DNA of 25,181 nt from a virus. Shown here one piece after another: positions 8,421-13,866 of the stretch (the first letter of the stretch is position 1; every line of letters begins with the position of its first letter). The notes below the pieces were generated by a model that had not been told where the DNA came from, searched no databases, and saw nothing but the letters and a program-made list of their open reading frames with translations. The position numbers were made by a program, and so were the translations under genes. The stretch lies in the IMG/VR virus record IMGVR_UViG_3300009181_000309, positions 1 through 25,181 of that record. One strand, 5' to 3'.

Positions 8421-9338
8421 ATGCCGTTTGTAAATAGTGTAAGAGGATCTTTTGGTACACAAGGAAGATTTGGTTTCGGTAGTGGATTGTTATCTTCTTC
8501 AACAGGCGGAACAATAACAACATCAGGTTCATACAGAATACATACATTTTTAATTGGTCAAACAGGAACTAACTTTACTTCTTCAGGCGCAGGAACAGTT
8601 GAATATTTAATTGTTGCAGGCGCAGGCGGCGGAGGCTGGGGAGCATCTAGCTATGATGGTAATGGCGGCGGTGGAGCTGGCGGATATCTATCTGGAACAA
8701 TAAATATTTCAGGAACATCTTATGCAGTAACAGTTGGAAATTCAGGAAGTGCTGGAACAAAAAGAACTTCTGGTGATGGATTAGGTTATGGGGGAAACGG
8801 AGGGGCTTCCTCTGTATTTTCATTTACAGCATTTGGTGGTGGCGGAGGTGGGACAGATAGTTATAATAATAATTCTGGATTAACTGGTGGCAGTGGTGGC
8901 GGAGCAAGTTGCAGTGGAAGCAGTGCAAACAATCCTCAATTCTCTGGAGCAGCAGGCACTGTTGGCCAAGGAAATCGTGGAGGAAATGTTTTAATTGGCG
9001 GAGGAGGACCTGGTGGTGGAGGCTCAGGCGGTGGCGGCGCAGGATCAGTTGGTGCAGATGGGACACAAAGTGCAAATGGTGGTAACGGTGGATCTGGATT
9101 ATCAAATTCAATTTCAGGAACAGCTTTGTTCTATGCAGCAGGCGGAGGAGGAAGCAGTTGGACAAACTCTGGTGGCACTGGAGGATCTTCAATAGGTGGA
9201 TCAGGCGCCGCAAGAGTACCTGCAATAAATGGAACTGTCGGAACAAATAATAGAGGCGCAGGCGGCGGAGCAGGAACTAATGAGTATACATCTGGACAAG
9301 GTGGCACTGGTATTGTTATAATTAGATATGCGATTTAA
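8421..9338 (+). CDS. Glycine-rich adhesin with shared N-terminal leader
   Basis: A 305-residue protein. The leader MPFVNSVRGSFGTQGRFG is the third copy in a row of the shared N-terminal motif. It is followed by a strand segment (TTSGSYRIHTF), then VEYLIVAGAGGGG and a long glycine-rich body, and closes with GTGIVIIRYAI. That architecture (SGxYxxHxF strand, VEYLxVAGGGGGG, Gly-rich core, GxVIIRY end) is the common phage glycine-rich tail-fibre domain. It is probably a receptor-binding adhesin. The gap from the preceding stop is only 2 nt and there is no clear Shine-Dalgarno, so it is likely translated by coupling. The 3' end overlaps the next gene by 11 nt. Confidence 0.83.
   Translation: MPFVNSVRGSFGTQGRFGFGSGLLSSSTGGTITTSGSYRIHTFLIGQTGTNFTSSGAGTVEYLIVAGAGGGGWGASSYDGNGGGGAGGYLSGTINISGTSYAVTVGNSGSAGTKRTSGDGLGYGGNGGASSVFSFTAFGGGGGGTDSYNNNSGLTGGSGGGASCSGSSANNPQFSGAAGTVGQGNRGGNVLIGGGGPGGGGSGGGGAGSVGADGTQSANGGNGGSGLSNSISGTALFYAAGGGGSSWTNSGGTGGSSIGGSGAARVPAINGTVGTNNRGAGGGAGTNEYTSGQGGTGIVIIRYAI
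9314..9322 (+). promoter_or_regulatory. Possible extended -10 inside 3' end of 8421 gene
   Basis: TGTTATAAT lies 5 nt upstream of the ATG at 9328, close to the leaderless spacing seen elsewhere. It is also part of the codons for the conserved VIIRY strand ending glycine-rich domains, so it could be chance. Confidence 0.35.
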
Positions 9339-9708
9339 ATCAACACAAAATATATTTAAAGATTTTGGCGAAGTCTTTGAACAATCATGGATGGACTCCA
9401 ACAAAGTTGGCATGCCACCAAAAACAGAATGGGATTATTCTCGCCAACTACAAATTGAAGATGTAGATATTTGGGAAGTTATTTATGAACAAGGCGGAGC
9501 AGTAGGAGTATATGCTGCATGGTCTCCATATGCTGAATTTTATATGGTAAGAGTTGGCTGGCAAAAAGAAGCTCAAGGATATGGAGTTGAAACATATTAT
9601 GGTCCAGGGGCACAAAAACAAGTACAAAATAGAATGCGTGAAATGAGCATTCCTTTTAGCGTTAATCAAACATGGGTAGAACCAGAAGATATGTGGTTAT
9701 ATAAATAA
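9328..9708 (+). CDS. Hypothetical protein between adhesin genes
   Basis: A 126-residue protein rich in aromatic residues and unlike its glycine- and threonine-rich neighbours in composition. It has an acidic and aromatic N-terminal half (DFGEVFEQSW, VDIWEVIYEQ), a central YAEFYMVRVGW segment and a C-terminal VEPEDMWLYK. It looks like a compact globular alpha/beta protein. I do not recognise the family. It overlaps the end of the preceding adhesin by 11 nt and is followed by a leaderless promoter. A virion accessory or adhesin chaperone is conceivable from position alone. Confidence 0.8.
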   Translation: MRFKSTQNIFKDFGEVFEQSWMDSNKVGMPPKTEWDYSRQLQIEDVDIWEVIYEQGGAVGVYAAWSPYAEFYMVRVGWQKEAQGYGVETYYGPGAQKQVQNRMREMSIPFSVNQTWVEPEDMWLYK

Positions 9709-9710
9709 TT

Positions 9711-9720
9711 GAGGTATAAT
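9711..9720 (+). promoter_or_regulatory. -10 promoter box placed for a leaderless transcript
   Basis: TATAAT at 9715-9720 is followed by exactly 6 nt (TAAACC) and then the ATG at 9727. A GAGG just before it is 12 nt from the ATG, too far for an efficient ribosome binding site. The geometry matches 3609 and 13855. Confidence 0.55.
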
Positions 9721-9726
9721 TAAACC

Positions 9727-9873
9727 ATGCCTGGATACTTGACTAATAGATATATTACCTTGAACCCCGCCGCCGATGTTCAGACGGTAGCAACAAGCGT
9801 AACAACCCTTGCCTCAAGAGTAACTGAGGCGGAATCAAGCATAGATGATCTTAGCCTTAATATAGGCGTTTAA
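9727..9873 (+). CDS. Small 48-residue protein with coiled-coil tail
   Basis: A short frame coding for a 48-residue protein that starts MPGYLTNRYITLNPAADV. Its second half has spaced hydrophobics (V, V, L, V, I, L at about heptad intervals, ending in DDLSLNIGV), suggesting a short coiled coil. It occupies the otherwise empty 200 bp between two genes and starts 6 nt after a TATAAT box. It is followed within 40 nt by the promoter and ribosome binding site of the 9910 fibre. The function is unknown; a small trimerisation or linker peptide for a fibre is a guess. Reality is supported by the promoter placement and compositional continuity, but not by any recognised homologue. Confidence 0.6.
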   Translation: MPGYLTNRYITLNPAADVQTVATSVTTLASRVTEAESSIDDLSLNIGV

Positions 9874-9880
9874 ACCTACT

Positions 9881-9904
9881 TAATGCTATAATTTCAGAAG
9901 GAGA
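9881..9904 (+). promoter_or_regulatory. Extended -10 promoter and strong RBS of the 9910 fibre
   Basis: TAATGCTATAATT (9881-9893) contains the extended -10 TGCTATAAT, and the same 13 bases occur at 20093-20105. AGAAGGAGA (9896-9904) is a strong Shine-Dalgarno 5 nt before the ATG at 9910. Predicted transcription would start near 9899, giving a leader of about 11 nt. Confidence 0.6.
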
Positions 9905-9909
9905 TACAC

Positions 9910-11415
9910 ATGGCACTTACAACAGAAATTGGTTTAGTTAAAACGGAAATAGCTTCATCGCTAGCCGCTTCTTTATATACCGCAAAAGATTTAGTATACG
10001 TAGCAAAGGCAATTGAAGCCCTAGCAAATGCTGAGACAACAACAGGTTCTTTTCAAACCGTTGGTGTAGCCTCAATTTTATATGTAGGACCAGCAGCCCA
10101 AACATTTCAAACTGCAGCGGCGCTAACTAATCCAGTAATCGTTGCACAGACATCGGCAAATAATTATGCTCAAATAGCATTTAAGAATACAAGCTCAAAC
10201 TCAAACGCTTCAACAGATTTTATTGCATACTCAAATAACGGAACAGACTCAGATGGCTATATCGATATGGGTATTACTTCATCAAGTTTTTCCGATCCAG
10301 ATTTTACTATTACAGGAGCTGGCGATGGATATATATTTATGGTCGGTGCCGCAGGCGGAGCAGATAAAGGTAACTTAGTACTTGCTACATCCGATACAGG
10401 TTCACAAAACAAAATTATTTTCGCAGCAGGCGGCTTAGCATCTGATGATACCCAAATGGTTATTACTCCAAATCAGAATGTACATATTGAAATTCCAACC
10501 CCCTCAACATCACCAACTACTGGTGCATTAACAGTTGTCGGTGGCGTAGGTATATCTGGTGATATTAATATTGCTGGTAACGTAACATTTGGCGGAGCGG
10601 GAACTACTCTTGAAACTTCAACACTAGCAGTATCAGACCCACTAATCTTTGTTGGTAACGATAACATTACAGATGCGGTAGACCTTGGCCTTGTTGCCGA
10701 GTATGCAACCACAGTATCTACTATTACAAAAGCCGTATCTAATAAGGCATTAACCTCTAATGTGGCTACTCTTACTACATCTACAACTCACGGATTTGCG
10801 GTTAACGACATTGTAGTTGTTAGTACTGTAGACGCCACATTTAATGGAACACACGTAATTACATCTGTTCCAACAACAACAACATTTACATATGTCAAAA
10901 CAGCAACTAACGTAGCTTCAACAGCTATAGCTGGTGCAACTGGCTCTGCTGTAGTAAGTCTTAAACGCAAATTTGCTGGTGCAGTAAGAGATGCATCTGA
11001 TGGAGTATTTAAGGTATTTAAAGATGCTACAACTAAGCCATCTGGCACAGTTAACTTCTCAGAAAGCGGACTGGCATTTGCAGATATGAGAGTGGCGGCA
11101 TTAACAGCATCATCTGCAACATTAACGTCTGCTGCAATCGGTTCAGTAACAAACACAGAAATTGGATATTTGAGCGGTGTTACAAGCTCCATTCAAACAC
11201 AGCTTGGAACAAAGGCTGTATATCCATCACAAACTTCTAACAGTGGTAAATACCTTACTACCGACGGAAGCGCAACATCTTGGGCAACGGTAGATGCCCT
11301 TCCAGCACAAGCAAACAACTCTGGATATTATCTAACCACAAATGGAACAGCGGCATCATGGGCAGCACTTGTCACTGATCCGAATCCACAAATATTCATG
11401 ATGATGGGAGCATAA
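9910..11415 (+). CDS. Modular tail fibre protein
   Basis: A 501-residue protein paralogous to the fibres at 3 and 4186. Its N-terminal 45 residues are alanine-rich and helical (TEIGLVKTEIASSLAAS), a possible attachment segment. A middle region matches 4186 (IDMGIT, DGYIFM, NLVLAT, QNKIIFAAGG, SPTTGALTVVGGVGISG, SDPLIFVGN). The VDATFNGT beta module follows at about 273-343, inserted after DLGLVAEY. The end has RDASDG, VTNTEIGYL and two repeats of the type (G/Y)YLTT(D/N)G.A.SWA. It lacks the C-terminal domain found on the other two fibres and ends in the hydrophobic PQIFMMMGA. It is probably a virion side or tail fibre. It has its own promoter and ribosome binding site, and a GGAG just before its stop serves the next gene. 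Confidence 0.85.
   Translation: MALTTEIGLVKTEIASSLAASLYTAKDLVYVAKAIEALANAETTTGSFQTVGVASILYVGPAAQTFQTAAALTNPVIVAQTSANNYAQIAFKNTSSNSNASTDFIAYSNNGTDSDGYIDMGITSSSFSDPDFTITGAGDGYIFMVGAAGGADKGNLVLATSDTGSQNKIIFAAGGLASDDTQMVITPNQNVHIEIPTPSTSPTTGALTVVGGVGISGDINIAGNVTFGGAGTTLETSTLAVSDPLIFVGNDNITDAVDLGLVAEYATTVSTITKAVSNKALTSNVATLTTSTTHGFAVNDIVVVSTVDATFNGTHVITSVPTTTTFTYVKTATNVASTAIAGATGSAVVSLKRKFAGAVRDASDGVFKVFKDATTKPSGTVNFSESGLAFADMRVAALTASSATLTSAAIGSVTNTEIGYLSGVTSSIQTQLGTKAVYPSQTSNSGKYLTTDGSATSWATVDALPAQANNSGYYLTTNGTAASWAALVTDPNPQIFMMMGA
10722..10965 (+). repeat. Inserted VDATFNGT beta module (copy 3 of 3)
   Basis: This codes for about 75 residues with SNKALTSNVATLT, TVDATFNGT and TTTTFTYVKTATNVAS. 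It is similar at both protein and DNA level to copy 1 at about 3-228 (shared stretches such as GCCACATTTAATGG), and is placed after DLGLVAEY rather than after DGYIFM as in copy 2. Confidence 0.75.
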
Positions 11416-11416
11416 C

Positions 11417-11749
11417 ATGCCAACAACTTATAAGGTACTAGGAAGAAAAGCTTCAGCGGCTACAACAATGGAAGAACTCTATGCAGTTCCTTCAACTACT
11501 TCAGCAGTAATTTCAACAATTACAGTATGTAATAGAGCGGCGGCAGCAAGAACATACAGAATTGCAATCAAGCCAGCAACAGGAACAACGCTAGCAACAG
11601 AACACTATATTGCTTATGATGTAGCAATTGCAGCAAATGATACAACTGCTTTGACACTTGGTCTAACACTTGCAACTGGTAATTCAATTCAAGTATACGC
11701 ATCTGCAGCAGATTTAACTTTCCAGGCTTTCGGCTCAGAGATCGTTTAA
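11417..11749 (+). CDS. Small beta-sandwich virion protein, paralogue C
   Basis: A 110-residue protein of the family seen at 3228 and 3621. Shared features are a VISTITVCN strand, HYIAYDVAIAAND, LATGNSIQVYAS and a C-terminal DLTFQAFG strand. The fold is most likely a compact beta sandwich, and small proteins of this type accompany fibres in many aquatic phages. The exact role is unknown. The start is supported by GGGAG at 11406-11410, 6 nt before the ATG, and it lies 1 nt after the stop of the 9910 fibre, so the two are probably co-translated. It occupies the same relation to a following adhesin block as paralogue A does on the left. Confidence 0.82.
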   Translation: MPTTYKVLGRKASAATTMEELYAVPSTTSAVISTITVCNRAAAARTYRIAIKPATGTTLATEHYIAYDVAIAANDTTALTLGLTLATGNSIQVYASAADLTFQAFGSEIV

Positions 11750-11767
11750 TAGGAGGAAATAACCAAT

Positions 11768-12691
11768 ATGGCTATTTCTAAAGCATCAACATCTACATTA
11801 TTAAGCGGTCAACCAAAGTCTAAAAGTTTTGTAGCATCAGCTACTTTTGAGCAAACTTCGTCTGCAGATATTTTAGTAGTTGGCGGCGGAGGCGGCGGAG
11901 GCTCTGGTATGGCAGGCGGCGGAGGCGCTGGTGGAATAAAATATGAAACACAAATCTCTTTAACAAAAAATTTTGAATATAAAATTATTGTTGGCGCTGG
12001 TGGCGCAGGTGGTCTACGTGGATCAGCCAGAGGTGGAGCTGGAATTGGAGCATTAGGAGAAAATGGCGGAGCATCAGTATTTTATGGGAAAAATGTAGAT
12101 ATATGGTGTGAAGGCGGCGGAGGCGGCGGATGCGAAGCTTATTCTATTGGAAGATCTGGAGCAAATGGCGGCGGAGGCGCTGGATATATAGTCTATTCAG
12201 CATCAACTGGTGGTTCTGGAATTTCTGGACAAGGAAATAGCGGAGGTAATGGTAGATCAGCAAGTTTAACTGGCGGAGGCGGAGGAAGTAAATTAGCCGC
12301 TGGAGAAACTCCAACTGCAAGCGTTGCTGGCAAAGGCGCAGACGGTCCTTCTTATAGCATAACTGGATCTGCTATAAATTATGGCGGCGGTGGTGGCGGA
12401 GGTGCACATGCTGGTTCTTCTGCAGGAGCAGGCGGATTAGGTGGCGGCGGAGCAGGTACTCAAGCAGATTTAAATGCAACATCGGGTTCCTCTTATCGGG
12501 GCGGAGGCGGAGGCGGTGGTGGACATTTAGGCGGCGGCGGAAATCAAGGCCAAGGCGGCGGTGGTGGAAGTGGAGTAGTTATAGTTAGATCACTCTCTCA
12601 AGCAATTTTAACAACGGGCTCTCCAGCAACTAGTACGGATGGCTTATTTTATATTTATCAATTTAATGGTGACGGGAGTGTGAAGTTTTAA
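11768..12691 (+). CDS. Glycine-rich adhesin
   Basis: A 307-residue protein with a short serine/threonine/lysine-rich N-terminus (MAISKASTSTLLSGQPKSKS). The strand ADILVVGGGGGGG opens a long glycine-rich core, which closes with GSGVVIVRSLS. A C-terminal tail of about 35 residues follows with TGSPATSTDG and YIYQFNGDGSVKF. The body is of the polyglycine-helix adhesin type. The tail corresponds to the strand that precedes the core in the 8421 protein, so the domain order is shifted. AGGAGG at 11751-11756 lies 11 nt before the ATG. The TAA stop overlaps the next ATG by one base. The likely role is receptor recognition. Confidence 0.83.
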   Translation: MAISKASTSTLLSGQPKSKSFVASATFEQTSSADILVVGGGGGGGSGMAGGGGAGGIKYETQISLTKNFEYKIIVGAGGAGGLRGSARGGAGIGALGENGGASVFYGKNVDIWCEGGGGGGCEAYSIGRSGANGGGGAGYIVYSASTGGSGISGQGNSGGNGRSASLTGGGGGSKLAAGETPTASVAGKGADGPSYSITGSAINYGGGGGGGAHAGSSAGAGGLGGGGAGTQADLNATSGSSYRGGGGGGGGHLGGGGNQGQGGGGGSGVVIVRSLSQAILTTGSPATSTDGLFYIYQFNGDGSVKF

Positions 12692-13602
12692 TGTCAATAA
12701 AAAGACTTTCTAGATCTACATCATCAGCACCAACTTTTTCTACCTCTTCTAAAACTTTTGCAAATCCAATGTCTGTAGAATACTTAGTTGTTGGCGGAGG
12801 CGGCGGAGGCGGAGGAAGACAGCATTCAGCTGGTGGTGGTGCAGGAGGATTTTTAACAGGATCAGTACAACTAACTCAAGGAATTACATACTCTATAACT
12901 GTTGGCGGTGGCGGAGCGTCACATAATGGGGGAAGTAATACAAATGGAAGTCCTGGCGCTTCTTCCACTATATCTGGATCAGGGATATCGGCTATTACAG
13001 CACTAGGCGGTGGATACGGAGCATCATATGACCAATTAGGTGGAAGTGGCGGATCTGGAGGTGGTTCTGGTGGTGCTTACGGAGGCACATCTTTGGCAGC
13101 AGGTTCTGGAACATCTGGTCAAGGCAACAATGGTGGTTCTGGTGGAGTACTTGTAAACACATCTGGTGGAGGCGGCGGAGGCGCTGGATATAATGGTTGG
13201 GCAGGTAGTGGAAATTACAATGACAGTGGCAACCAAAGCACAGGCGGCCGTGGTGGAATTGGAAAACCTAGTGCAATAACTGGATCTGCTGTTTATTATG
13301 CAGGTGGTGGCGGAGGATCAACAACAAGTGGTGGAAACACAAATAGACAACCTGGGGGGTTAGGCGGTGGAGGTCTGGGTGGCAATTATGTTACTACTGG
13401 TAATTCTGGTGATGCAAATACAGGTGGTGGTGCTGGTGGATATGGAACAGACGCTAATAATGGATCAAGAGCTGGTGGTTCTGGAGTCGTAATACTTAGG
13501 TCTTTGTCTATAGCATCTTCAACATCTGGGTCACCTCAAGTAATAACAGATGGGGATTATACTGTTTACAGATTTACTGGAGACGGTTCAGTAACATACT
13601 AA
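12691..13602 (+). CDS. Glycine-rich adhesin, tandem paralogue of 11768
   Basis: A 303-residue protein built like its upstream neighbour: a basic Ser/Thr-rich N-terminus (MSIKRLSRSTSSAPTFS), VEYLVVGGGGGGGG, a glycine-rich core, GSGVVILRSLS and a final segment with SGSPQVITDGDYTVYRF and TGDGSVTY. Core loops differ from 11768 in length and sequence while both ends align, as expected of duplicated adhesins diverging in their binding loops. It is coupled to 11768 by a TAATG overlap. It is probably a receptor-binding virion protein. The GGN-rich DNA causes reverse-strand frames that are not genes. Confidence 0.83.
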   Translation: MSIKRLSRSTSSAPTFSTSSKTFANPMSVEYLVVGGGGGGGGRQHSAGGGAGGFLTGSVQLTQGITYSITVGGGGASHNGGSNTNGSPGASSTISGSGISAITALGGGYGASYDQLGGSGGSGGGSGGAYGGTSLAAGSGTSGQGNNGGSGGVLVNTSGGGGGGAGYNGWAGSGNYNDSGNQSTGGRGGIGKPSAITGSAVYYAGGGGGSTTSGGNTNRQPGGLGGGGLGGNYVTTGNSGDANTGGGAGGYGTDANNGSRAGGSGVVILRSLSIASSTSGSPQVITDGDYTVYRFTGDGSVTY

Positions 13603-13611
13603 GGGGATATA

Positions 13612-13854
13612 ATGGCACACTTTGCAAAACTAGATGAAAACAATAACGTACTTGCAATACATGTTGTAAGTAATGATGTTATTAATATAGATGGTATTGA
13701 GTCAGAGCAGTCTGGTATCGATTTCTTAACTCAATTACACGGGCATCCTTATTGGAAACAAACTTCATATAATGGAAATTTTAGAGGTCAATACGCTTCT
13801 CCTGGATTTATATACAATTCAGATTTAGATATATTTGAAAATAATAATCAGTAG
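13612..13854 (+). CDS. Small conserved phage protein (MAHFAKLDENN family)
   Basis: An 80-residue protein opening with MAHFAKLDENNNVLAIHVVS, then IESEQSGIDFL and WKQTSYNGNFRGQYASPG. I recognise this pattern from a small protein family widespread in cyanophages and other aquatic phages, usually near structural genes and of unknown function. Members I recall carry a further C-terminal stretch rich in proline and tryptophan after the (D).F segment. This copy ends soon after DIFENNNQ, so it is shorter than usual; that comparison is from memory. The AAGGGG 5 nt before the ATG is the ribosome binding site. Confidence 0.83.
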   Translation: MAHFAKLDENNNVLAIHVVSNDVINIDGIESEQSGIDFLTQLHGHPYWKQTSYNGNFRGQYASPGFIYNSDLDIFENNNQ

Positions 13855-13860
13855 TATAAT
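13853..13860 (+). promoter_or_regulatory. -10 promoter box placed for a leaderless transcript
   Basis: AGTATAAT ends at 13860 and is followed by exactly 6 nt (AATATT) and then the ATG at 13867. There is no Shine-Dalgarno upstream of this ATG. The box directly overlaps the stop of the 13612 gene. The spacing is identical to that at 3609 and 9715. Confidence 0.62.
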
Positions 13861-13866
13861 AATATT

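Noticed and set aside
8824-9246. 140-codon reverse-strand open frame, Leu/His-rich
   Set aside because: This is the complement of GGN glycine codons; low complexity and no start signals.
6376-9338. Invertible adhesin cassette
   Set aside because: All genes point the same way, and no inverted repeats flanking the genes or recombinase gene are visible.
9863-9878. TAGG/CCTA palindrome around GTTTAAAC upstream of the 9910 promoter
   Set aside because: The dyad is imperfect (2-nt bulge) and overlaps the end of the 48-residue gene; too weak to call an operator.
6797-13470. Short regularly spaced repeats that could suggest a CRISPR array
   Set aside because: They are glycine codon runs inside long intact frames, with irregular spacing and no unique spacers.
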